Assembly (NCBI GenBank): GCA_947377725.1
Contig: CANCGX010000056.1
Coordinates: 1-6,098, forward strand
DNA length: 6,098 nucleotides
Source of the DNA: Actinomycetota bacterium
GTDB lineage: Bacteria > Actinomycetota > Actinomycetes > Nanopelagicales > Nanopelagicaceae
Direction of reading: 5' to 3'
Below the pieces are notes generated by a model. It was not told where the DNA came from. It did not search any database and saw nothing but the letters and a program-made list of their open reading frames with translations. Within the stretch, counting starts at the first letter, position 1. The number at the start of each line of letters is the position of its first letter. The translations under genes were made by a program, and so were the position numbers. Below, piece after piece: positions 1-5,598 of this stretch.

Positions 1-720
1 GAAGATGACCCAGCTGATCGACTTGAAGTTCGCCTGCATTTAGAAGTTATGGGATTTGTCGTTTACGACACCGCATCACCTACGGAAGCTAAAGAGATTG
101 TCGAACAACGAGATTTCAGTCTTGTCATTATTCACCTCTCATCCCTCCCGCTTCGTGGACTCGAACTTTGCCGATGGATTCGAGCAAGCTCGACAGTCCC
201 AATTCTGATGCTTACAAGTCGGGACGAAGTCGTTAACGAAGAGATGGTTATGGCAGCTGGTGCTGACGATTACGTTAGCAAGCCAATCGAAAGCAAGATT
301 TTAACTTCGCGTATTAACCAGCAAATTAAACGTGGTCAAAGTCAGCGCTCACCCCGAGCCAACATTCTCACGTGGGGAGCGCTCAAAATGGATTTAAGTC
401 AGCATTCCTTTATGGTGGATGAAAAAGAACTTCACCTGACAAATACCGAATATCAATTCTTGCAACTATTGATGGAGAACCCGCAACGCATCTTCACTCG
501 CAATCAGATTCTTGAAGCAATTGGCGTGATGAAAGGTCTTGGCACAAATCAGCTTGTCGACACTCATGCATCACGTTTGCGCAAAAAGATTCGCGAAAGC
601 GGCGGCCCTGAAGTAATCAGTGTAATTCGAAGTGTTGGTTTTAGATTAGCCGATGCAAAAGAAGAAAAAAGACTTTCGGCGCTCATGCCCGAGATAGGGC
701 CAACCGAAGAAGCTGGTTAG
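1..720 (+). CDS. OmpR/PhoB-family response regulator, 5' end missing, atypical receiver
   Basis: A DNA-binding response regulator, cytoplasmic. The reading frame is open from position 1, and the 16 residues before the first internal ATG (position 49) begin with the acidic pair of a receiver domain (Glu-Asp-Asp at visible residues 1-3). The ATG at 49 is therefore not the true start; about 8 residues lie outside the window. The receiver domain covers visible residues 1 to about 110, with conserved Thr72 (in MLTSRDE) and Lys94 (in VSKP). The phospho-acceptor position carries His (visible residue 45, codon CAC at 133-135) in LVIIHLSSLP, where the family has Asp. A winged-helix DNA-binding domain follows (about residues 121-217), with a typical recognition helix (VDTHASRLRKKI) and wing (SVIRSVGFRL). 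A short acidic tail ends the protein. No sensor kinase is in the window and the target genes are unknown. Family assignment is firm; the specific orthologue is not recognised. Confidence 0.93.
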   Translation, partial: EDDPADRLEVRLHLEVMGFVVYDTASPTEAKEIVEQRDFSLVIIHLSSLPLRGLELCRWIRASSTVPILMLTSRDEVVNEEMVMAAGADDYVSKPIESKILTSRINQQIKRGQSQRSPRANILTWGALKMDLSQHSFMVDEKELHLTNTEYQFLQLLMENPQRIFTRNQILEAIGVMKGLGTNQLVDTHASRLRKKIRESGGPEVISVIRSVGFRLADAKEEKRLSALMPEIGPTEEAG

Positions 721-747
721 ATTTCACTTTAATTCATCCAGTGATAC

Positions 748-831
748 TGGTGCGGAAGGTGGGACTTGAACCCACACGCCGTAAAGCACAGGTTCCTAAG
801 ACCTGCGTGTCTGCCATTTCACCACTCCCGC
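748..831 (-). tRNA. tRNA-Leu (anticodon UAG), CCA encoded
   Basis: On the minus strand the sequence folds as a class II tRNA. The acceptor stem is GCGGGAG paired with CTTCCGC (one G-U pair), the discriminator base is A, and the 3' CCA is encoded in the DNA (748-750). The anticodon stem CAGGT/ACCTG encloses loop CTTAGGA, giving anticodon UAG, which reads leucine CUA and possibly other CUN codons. The T arm GTGGG-TTCAAGT-CCCAC is perfect. The long variable arm (around TGCTTTACGGCGT) is as expected for tRNA-Leu. It is convergent with the response-regulator gene and divergent from xylA. Confidence 0.97.
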
Positions 832-862
832 GAGTGTGCCCCTGCAATAAGCCAATCTGCTA

Positions 863-888
863 GAACGTTATCAAATTGCAATACGTTC
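863..888. repeat. Inverted repeat GAACGT-N14-ACGTTC in the tRNA-Leu/xylA intergenic region
   Basis: Perfect 6-bp arms (863-868 and 883-888) are separated by 14 bp. They are flanked by two direct copies of AAGCCAAT (849-856 and 890-897), 41 bp apart. The repeat lies in the divergent promoter region between tRNA-Leu and xylA, about 90 bp before the xylA start. It could be a regulator site or chance. The minus-strand TTGATA inside it (870-875 complement region) could be a -35 element of the tRNA promoter, but no good -10 partner is seen. Confidence 0.3.
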
Positions 889-917
889 AAAGCCAATTTT
901 GCTGGTGCAAGGAGAAG

Positions 918-940
918 GCTAAGGGTAAGTTAGCTAATAT
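918..940 (+). promoter_or_regulatory. Candidate xylA -10 box with an abutting inverted repeat (possible operator)
   Basis: TAATAT at 935-940 fits the actinobacterial -10 pattern TAnnnT and would start transcription around 946-948, giving a leader of about 35 nt before xylA. No TTGACA-like -35 is seen 16-18 bp upstream. Directly before the -10 is an inverted repeat GCTAA-N7-TTAGC (918-922 and 930-934), which would occupy the -35 to -10 spacer. That position would suit a repressor site. The assignment rests on pattern and position only. Confidence 0.35.
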
Positions 941-947
941 CCAAAAC

Positions 948-963
948 CGCCTTTTTTGAGGCG
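948..963 (+). other. Small hairpin in the xylA leader
   Basis: CGCCT (948-952) and AGGCG (959-963) form a perfect 5-bp stem around the 6-nt loop TTTTTG, ending 17 nt before the xylA ATG. It lies just downstream of the candidate -10 box, so it would sit at the very 5' end of the mRNA. It might stabilise the leader. It is not a terminator because no T-tract follows. Confidence 0.4.
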
Positions 964-980
964 AGAAAAGAGTATGAAAA

Positions 981-2138
981 ATGGCGACTACGCCAACACC
1001 TGCAGATAAGTTCACTTTTGGCCTTTGGACAGTTGGCTGGCAAGCACGTGATCCTTTCGGTGACGCGACTCGTGCGCCACTTGATCCCGTTAGAACCGTT
1101 AACGAATTGGCACAACGCGGCGCCTATGGAGTGACTTTCCATGATGATGACCTCATTCCTTTTGGTAGCAATGATTCCGATCGAGATGCACATATTGCAC
1201 GATTCAAGAAAGCTCTTGATGAAACTGGAATGAAAGTTCCAATGGCAACAACCAATCTTTTCTCTCATCCAGTGTTCAAAGATGGCGCACTGACATCGAA
1301 CAATCGCGACATTCGTCGATATGCACTTCGTAAGACCATGAGAAATATCGATTTAGCTGTTGAGCTCGGCACCGAGATCTATGTCTGCTGGGGAGGACGT
1401 GAAGGCGCTGAGACGGATGTGAAGGATGCCTATGTCGCTTTAGAGCGTTACAGAGAAGGATTCAATATCCTGGCTCAATACGTCATCGACAACGGCTACA
1501 ACATCAAGTTTGCAATTGAACCAAAACCAAACGAACCACGTGGCGACATTTTGCTGCCAACTATCGGACATGCGATGAGCTTTATTAATTCACTTGAACA
1601 TCCAGAGATGGTTGGAATCAATCCAGAAGTAGGACATGAACAGATGTCTAACCTCAACTTCGTGCATGGAATTGCTCAAGCCTTGTGGCAAGAAAAACTC
1701 TTCCACATCGACTTGAACGGTCAGCACGGACCAAAGTTCGATCAGGATCTTGTCTTTGGACATGGCGATTTGAAGTCAGCTTTCTTCTTGGTTGATCTGC
1801 TTGAGCGATATAACTACAAGGGTCCCAAGCACTTTGATTACAAGCCATTCCGCACAGAGGATGATGCTGGCGTTTGGCAATCTGCAACATCAAATATGGA
1901 GACGTATTTAATGTTGAAGGAGAGAGCGAAGACATTCCGTGCAGATTCTCGAGTACAAGCTGCCATTGAAGCGTCGGGTTTAAATGAACTCGCGGTTCCA
2001 ACTCTTGCGTCTGGTGAGACATGGAAAGATCTTGCTAAGGATTCTTTCGACGTTGAGGCTGCTGGAAAGCGTGGTTACGGCTATGAGGTGCTTGATCAAC
2101 TTGCAATGGAGCATTTGATGGGATTTGGCGCTAAATAA
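981..2138 (+). CDS. xylA: D-xylose isomerase (class I, actinobacterial type)
   Basis: Interconverts D-xylose and D-xylulose, the first intracellular step of xylose use by the isomerase route; in vitro enzymes of this family also isomerise glucose to fructose. The 385-residue length matches class I enzymes such as those of Streptomyces (about 388). All key residues are visible: catalytic His54 and Asp57 (FHDDD), Trp137, Glu180 and Lys182 (EPKPNEPRGD), Glu216 and His219 (NPEVGHEQM), Asp244 (HIDLNG), Asp254 and Asp256 (FDQDLVFGHGD) and Asp286 (HFDYKP). The Glu and Asp residues and His219 bind the two divalent metals. The start is set by an in-frame TGA at 975-977; the only ribosome-binding sequence is a weak purine run (GAGAAAAGAG, 963-972). 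The gene is monocistronic and ends at a strong terminator shared with the opposing importer operon. The enzyme is a cytoplasmic TIM barrel, tetrameric in known relatives. Xylulokinase is not in the window. Confidence 0.98.
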   Translation: MATTPTPADKFTFGLWTVGWQARDPFGDATRAPLDPVRTVNELAQRGAYGVTFHDDDLIPFGSNDSDRDAHIARFKKALDETGMKVPMATTNLFSHPVFKDGALTSNNRDIRRYALRKTMRNIDLAVELGTEIYVCWGGREGAETDVKDAYVALERYREGFNILAQYVIDNGYNIKFAIEPKPNEPRGDILLPTIGHAMSFINSLEHPEMVGINPEVGHEQMSNLNFVHGIAQALWQEKLFHIDLNGQHGPKFDQDLVFGHGDLKSAFFLVDLLERYNYKGPKHFDYKPFRTEDDAGVWQSATSNMETYLMLKERAKTFRADSRVQAAIEASGLNELAVPTLASGETWKDLAKDSFDVEAAGKRGYGYEVLDQLAMEHLMGFGAK

Positions 2139-2179
2139 GCAGCTGCTTATGATGCCAATAAGATTCAAAAAAAGGTCAG

Positions 2180-2212
2180 AAAAAAGCCCCCACATATTGT
2201 GGGGGCTTTTTT
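2180..2212. terminator. Bidirectional intrinsic terminator between xylA and xylH
   Basis: A perfect 15-bp stem: six A, GCCCCC and ACA (2180-2194) pair with TGT, GGGGGC and six T (2198-2212) around a 3-nt loop. The GC-rich core is followed by a U-tract on either strand, so it can terminate xylA (+), 42 nt after its stop, and the xylFGH operon (-), 37 nt after the xylH stop. No other terminator is seen in the 110-bp gap. Confidence 0.93.
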
Positions 2213-2248
2213 AATGCCTACTTAATATCAAGTGAGGCAAGTAAGTGA

Positions 2249-3472
2249 TTAGTTGCTGGATGCACCCTTACGAGAAAGTGCGTCAACACCAGCAGAAACG
2301 AGGAGAACAAGTCCTGTAACGATGAACTTAATTCCAGCTGCATATCCAAGAAGTCCCATGCCGTTGTCGATGACTGCTACGACGAGACCTCCGAGAATTG
2401 CATCACGAAGTTTTCCTTTACCGCCAAAGAGTGAGGTTCCACCGATAACAGCTGCTCCAACTGCATAAAGAAGTGTTGAAGATCCGCCTGTTGTTGGAGA
2501 GATTGAATTTTGGCGTGAAGCGAAGAGAAGGCCTGCAACGGCAGAAAGGGAGGAACAAATGATAAAGACAGATGTTCTGATTCCTTTGACGTTGATACCT
2601 GCACGACGAGCAGCTTCAGCGTTGCCGCCAACTGCATAGAGGTGTCGGCCGTAAGCAGTTCTGCCAAGTACAAAAGTTCCAATAACGAGAATTCCAAGAA
2701 TTACCGGAACTACATCAGGAATTCCCTTGAGGCTAACAAGTTGAGGGTTGTTGGAACGTTCAAGTGTGAGTGCCCAAACTGCGCCAGCTGAAATCAGAAG
2801 CAAACCGCCTGTTTTCAAAGCCCACAACATCTTCAGTTCAGATTTCAATCCAAGCTTGCGACGAGAATTGATGCGATTTAATCCACTAAGAACATACAGG
2901 CCGCTGCATGCTAAGAAGAAAATCCAACTGAGAAGTGGCTTCATGTTGTTATTTTGGATCGCTAGAACGGTTGGATCTTCGATACGAATCGTTCCGCCTT
3001 CACCAGCGAGCAGAAGCAAAAGACCTTGGAATGCCAAGAACGCTGCAAGTGTCACAACGAATGATGGAATGCCAACGCGAGCTACCAAGAAACCAATTGC
3101 GAAACCAAGGAGTGCGCCGACGGCTATAGAGATAGCCAAAGCTAAGTACCAAGGCCATCCATGATTGGTAATTAGAATGACCAGTACAGCACCTGTTACT
3201 CCTGATGCATATCCAGCAGAAAGATCAATTTCTCCAAGGAGCAGTACAAAAATAAGCCCCATTGCAATAACGATCACTGATGCTGCTTGAGTCAAAAGGT
3301 TGGCGAAGTTTCCTGGAGTTAAGAAAACATCTGACATGACGCCAAATACTGCGCAAAGAACGATGAGTCCAAGGACGGCCGGCAGAGATCCGATATCACC
3401 GGATTTGATGCGAGCCCAATAATCAGAAGCTGCGCCTTTCAGAGTTACTTGTGGCTGAATTTCTGTGCTCAC
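2249..3472 (-). CDS. xylH: Sugar ABC transporter permease, XylH-like
   Basis: Membrane subunit of a xylose-type ABC importer (BPD_transp_2 family), expected to act as a homodimer. The 407 residues are close to E. coli XylH (393). Hydrophobic segments lie near residues 30-48, 62-80, 88-103, 108-132, 136-156, 181-198, 220-236, 253-270, 300-318, 334-350, 358-378 and 381-397. Family hallmarks are GEIDLSAG (80-87) and the ATPase-contact segment around AVGGNAEAARRAGI (280-293). A basic cytoplasmic stretch (RINSRRKLGLKSELK, 200-214) separates the two halves. The start codon is GTG (3470-3472). It overlaps the xylG stop as GTGA, with a good ribosome-binding site inside the end of xylG, so translation is probably coupled. 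It is the last gene of the operon. Exact sugar specificity cannot be read from the permease. Confidence 0.93.
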   Translation of the reverse strand: MSTEIQPQVTLKGAASDYWARIKSGDIGSLPAVLGLIVLCAVFGVMSDVFLTPGNFANLLTQAASVIVIAMGLIFVLLLGEIDLSAGYASGVTGAVLVILITNHGWPWYLALAISIAVGALLGFAIGFLVARVGIPSFVVTLAAFLAFQGLLLLLAGEGGTIRIEDPTVLAIQNNNMKPLLSWIFFLACSGLYVLSGLNRINSRRKLGLKSELKMLWALKTGGLLLISAGAVWALTLERSNNPQLVSLKGIPDVVPVILGILVIGTFVLGRTAYGRHLYAVGGNAEAARRAGINVKGIRTSVFIICSSLSAVAGLLFASRQNSISPTTGGSSTLLYAVGAAVIGGTSLFGGKGKLRDAILGGLVVAVIDNGMGLLGYAAGIKFIVTGLVLLVSAGVDALSRKGASSN

Positions 3473-4239
3473 GCGGTAGCTCCTTTGAGTGTTGTGTCGA
3501 CGCCCTCTGCTTTACCTGTCGTGATGAGTTGTACGACTTGGGCATGTGTAACGTCATTCTTCTTTACTTGAGCAGCCATATTTCCAAGATAGAGAGCAGC
3601 AATATTGTCTGCAACTTGGAAGACATCATTAATGTTGTGAGAAATCAAAATTACTGCAAGGCCGTTGTCGGCTAGGCGACGAACAAGATTGAGTACTTGC
3701 TCTGTCTGTGCAACACCAAGAGCAGCGGTTGGTTCATCAAGAATAACCAGCTTGCTATTCCAAAGAACTGCGCGAGCAATGGCAACAGTTTGGCGTTGTC
3801 CACCGGAAAGAGAAGCAACTTTTTGGCGTATTGATTTAACTGTGCGAACTGAAAGACCATCAAGAGTCTTGCGTGCAAGAGCTTCCATGGAATCTTCGTT
3901 AAGAGTGATTCCCTTTTTCTCTTCACGGCCCAAGAACATGTTGTGGACGATATCTAGGTTGTCGCACAAAGCGAGATCTTGGTACACGATTTCAATTCCA
4001 AGAGCGGTCGCATCACGAGGACCGTGAACTTCAACTTTTTTGCCTTCGAAGAAGTAATCGCCTTCTTCTGCTTGATAAATTCCGGCGATGCACTTGATCA
4101 ACGTGCTCTTACCTGCTCCGTTATCTCCAACAAGTGCTGTTACCTGACCGGCATATGCATCTAAATCCACGCCGCGCAAAACATGCACAGGGCCGAAGGA
4201 TTTGTTGAGATTACGAAGGGAGAGTAGAGGCTCACTCAT
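3469..4239 (-). CDS. xylG: Sugar ABC transporter ATP-binding protein, single-domain XylG-like
   Basis: Hydrolyses ATP to power the XylH permease from the cytoplasmic face. All ABC motifs are present: Walker A GDNGAGKST (38-46), Q-loop Gln87 (YQD), signature LSGGQ (144-148), Walker B ending LVILDE (164-169) and switch His201 (LISHN). At 256 residues it holds one nucleotide-binding domain, whereas E. coli XylG and most CUT2 ATPases carry two in about 500 residues. There is no remnant of a second domain before the stop, which overlaps the xylH start by 4 nt. It must therefore work as a homodimer, as in other single-domain sugar ATPases of the FrcA type. The start ATG is supported by AGGAG 5 nt upstream. 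A 135-bp gap with a hairpin and a palindrome separates it from xylF. The symbol is by operon position and similarity. Confidence 0.92.
   Translation of the reverse strand: MSEPLLSLRNLNKSFGPVHVLRGVDLDAYAGQVTALVGDNGAGKSTLIKCIAGIYQAEEGDYFFEGKKVEVHGPRDATALGIEIVYQDLALCDNLDIVHNMFLGREEKKGITLNEDSMEALARKTLDGLSVRTVKSIRQKVASLSGGQRQTVAIARAVLWNSKLVILDEPTAALGVAQTEQVLNLVRRLADNGLAVILISHNINDVFQVADNIAALYLGNMAAQVKKNDVTHAQVVQLITTGKAEGVDTTLKGATA
3480..3486 (-). promoter_or_regulatory. Ribosome-binding site of xylH within xylG
   Basis: AAAGGAG on the minus strand, 7 nt before the GTG start of xylH and inside the last codons of xylG. It supports the GTG start and the GTGA overlap. Confidence 0.8.
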
Positions 4240-4244
4240 TAGGT

Positions 4245-4249
4245 CTCCT
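4245..4249 (-). promoter_or_regulatory. Ribosome-binding site of xylG
   Basis: AGGAG on the minus strand with a 5-nt spacer to the ATG at 4239. It is a strong site and decides this start. Confidence 0.8.
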
Positions 4250-4267
4250 AAAGATTATTAATGCGCT

Positions 4268-4283
4268 TTTAATTGCAATTAAA
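4268..4283. repeat. Perfect 16-bp palindrome upstream of xylG
   Basis: TTTAATTGCAATTAAA reads the same on both strands, 29 bp before the xylG start. On the minus strand its TTTAAT lies 17 bp before TAATAA (4250-4262 area), so an internal promoter overlapping the palindrome is possible but weak. It could be an operator for such a promoter or an AU-rich RNA hairpin. Confidence 0.6.
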
Positions 4284-4314
4284 GGTCCTGCTCATTCAGT
4301 AACTTACTACAGAA

Positions 4315-4346
4315 AATCCGGCCCGGGATTGCTCCCGAACCGGATT
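4315..4346 (-). terminator. Intercistronic hairpin after xylF, probable partial terminator or mRNA stabiliser
   Basis: Outer stem AATCCGG/CCGGATT (7 bp), a 2x2 internal loop, inner stem CGGGA/TCCCG (5 bp) and a 4-nt loop. On the minus strand it starts 29 nt after the xylF stop and is followed by TTTTC (the last two T of the stem run on), only a short U-run. Such hairpins after the binding-protein gene are known in other ABC operons to let the binding protein be made in excess over the membrane parts. That role here is inferred. Confidence 0.7.
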
Positions 4347-4374
4347 CTTTACTCTGTTATAGCCTTTTAGGAAT

Positions 4375-5439
4375 TTACTTGATTCCGTTAGCTGCGCAAA
4401 GCTTTTCAATGCCCTTACAGACATCAGCCTTCTTCTGGAAGCCATCAGCAATAACAACCTTTACGTTGCGCTTTGTGATGCCAACTGGAGTAAGAAGAAC
4501 TGATGGAACGTTTGTTGTTCCATTGTTTGTTACGCCATTTGTTGGAGCCTTTGTGCCCTTGATAAGTGCAACAGCGAGCTCAACAGCAGCGTTAGCTTCT
4601 TGCTTGATACCCTTGTAAACGGTGTTTGAAAGGTCACCAGTCAAGATAGCGCGAAGGCCATCAACTGATGCATCTTGACCAGATACGCAGACCTTGCCGT
4701 TAAGACCGTTCTTCTTGAGAACAGCTACAGCTGCAAGTCCAAGACCTTCGTTAGCTGATACAACTGCATCAAGCTTTCCGCCAGCCTTTGTGAGCATCTG
4801 CTCGAAAATAACTCCACCCTTTGCGTTATCCCAATCTGGGACAGCTTGGTCAGCAACAAGTGTCATCTTCTTAGACTTTACGTACTTGCCAAGAATTGAA
4901 ACATAACCCTGCTTGAAGAGGGTTGCGTTGTTGTCTGTTGGAGAACCGTTCAAGTAAACGATACGTGGGTTAGCGATCTTCTTAGCCTGTAGGCAGTTGT
5001 AGATGCCTGTACCTTGAAGCTTGCCAACAGCTACGTTGTCGAATGAAACGTAGTATGACTCTGAACCCTTAAGTGTTAGACGATCGTAATCGATTGTCTT
5101 AACGCCTTGCTTAGCAGCCTTGTCCTGAACAGCCTTAGCTGAATCTGAATCAAGGTTAACCATGATGAGAACCTTTGCTCCGTTTGAAAGCATTTGATCT
5201 GCAATTGTTGCAAATGCTGTCTTATCGCCATTTGCATTCTGGATGTCATATGTGACTCCAGCTGTCTTCAGTGCAGCACCGAGGAATGCACGATCGGCAG
5301 TTTCCCAACGAGCTGATGAAGCAGCATCAGGAAGAATAACGCCAACCTGAATTGAAGCTGCGTGGACTGATGTAGACAAACCTGTTACTGCGATTGCAAA
5401 TGCTGCAATTGCTGCAACGATTCCATTGCGCTTTGTCAT
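4375..5439 (-). CDS. xylF: Xylose-type sugar-binding protein of ABC importer
   Basis: Captures the sugar outside the membrane and delivers it to XylH. Residues 1-27 form a Sec signal peptide (Lys3, Arg4, hydrophobic core 6-20, cleavage likely after VHA at 25-27). No lipobox cysteine is present. The mature protein is a periplasmic-binding-protein type 1 fold (Peripla_BP_4) of E. coli XylF type. Comparable segments carry the XylF ligand residues: Arg44-Trp45, YDR (118-120), GSPTDNN (165-171), SANE (228-231), GQDA (254-257) and VYK (274-276). The C-terminal VPSVLLTP and DGFQKK also match XylF. Four cysteines are present (149, 251, 341, 348), the last two in a C-terminal extension absent from E. 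coli XylF. ATG start with GAAAGG 6 nt upstream. First gene of the operon. Xylose is the likeliest ligand given xylA next door; a broader ChvE-like glucose/xylose range is possible. Confidence 0.94.
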   Translation of the reverse strand: MTKRNGIVAAIAAFAIAVTGLSTSVHAASIQVGVILPDAASSARWETADRAFLGAALKTAGVTYDIQNANGDKTAFATIADQMLSNGAKVLIMVNLDSDSAKAVQDKAAKQGVKTIDYDRLTLKGSESYYVSFDNVAVGKLQGTGIYNCLQAKKIANPRIVYLNGSPTDNNATLFKQGYVSILGKYVKSKKMTLVADQAVPDWDNAKGGVIFEQMLTKAGGKLDAVVSANEGLGLAAVAVLKKNGLNGKVCVSGQDASVDGLRAILTGDLSNTVYKGIKQEANAAVELAVALIKGTKAPTNGVTNNGTTNVPSVLLTPVGITKRNVKVVIADGFQKKADVCKGIEKLCAANGIK

Positions 5440-5445
5440 GTATTA

Positions 5446-5451
5446 CCTTTC
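5446..5451 (-). promoter_or_regulatory. Ribosome-binding site of xylF
   Basis: GAAAGG on the minus strand, 6 nt before the ATG at 5439. It supports the chosen start, which also places the signal peptide exactly at the N-terminus. Confidence 0.7.
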
Positions 5452-5546
5452 GGAAATTTCACTCCCACGGCCAAACCCGCTTTGGCTCTTTCATTGGGGG
5501 TGAACGGAGAAAGGCTAACCCAGGAGCCTGAAATAACCCCTATCGC

Positions 5547-5575
5547 TGAATAACGGTTTGATAACAACTTCTCAA
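5547..5575 (-). promoter_or_regulatory. Weak candidate promoter for xylFGH
   Basis: On the minus strand TTGAGA (5570-5575) lies 17 bp before TATTCA (5547-5552). An alternative is TTGTTA (5562-5567) with GATAGG 17 bp on. Neither -10 is good. The region has two GTTAT direct repeats 11 bp apart and overlaps the argS upstream region, so a leader of about 100 nt is implied. This is a low-confidence reading. Confidence 0.2.
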
Positions 5576-5585
5576 TGCGACCCAG

Positions 5586-5591
5586 TAAACT
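5586..5591 (+). promoter_or_regulatory. Candidate -10 box for leaderless argS transcript
   Basis: TAAACT fits TAnnnT and ends 7 nt before the ATG at 5599, so transcription could start at the first base of the start codon. No ribosome-binding site precedes that ATG. No convincing -35 is found; TTGATA at 5558-5563 is 22 bp away, too far for a standard promoter. Confidence 0.4.
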
Positions 5592-5598
5592 GCTCGTA

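Noticed and set aside
49..51. ATG at 49 as the start of the response regulator
   Set aside because: The frame is open to position 1 and the upstream residues complete the receiver's first strand and acidic pair, so the gene starts before the window.
724..745. Terminator between the response regulator and tRNA-Leu
   Set aside because: Only a 5-bp stem (TCACT/AGTGA) with a 10-nt loop and no T-tract.
748..831. tRNA-Leu as the integration site of the xylose genes
   Set aside because: Integrations normally use the tRNA 3' end, which here faces the response regulator and not the xyl genes. No integrase and no repeat of the tRNA end is seen.
930..1268. Minus-strand reading frame over the xylA start
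   Set aside because: It lies antisense to clearly conserved xylA codons and has no recognisable protein features.
2180..2212. CRISPR repeat or mobile-element end
   Set aside because: The inverted repeat is single, has U-tracts on both sides and lies between convergent genes, which fits a terminator. No CRISPR array, transposase or second copy is present in the window.
2748..3164. Plus-strand reading frame inside xylH
   Set aside because: It is an antisense shadow of a conserved membrane protein; composition is unlike a real protein and no ribosome-binding site is seen.
3469..3472. Frameshift splitting a two-domain XylG
   Set aside because: After the xylG stop the next gene is a full permease with its own ribosome-binding site; no second ATPase motifs appear in any frame.
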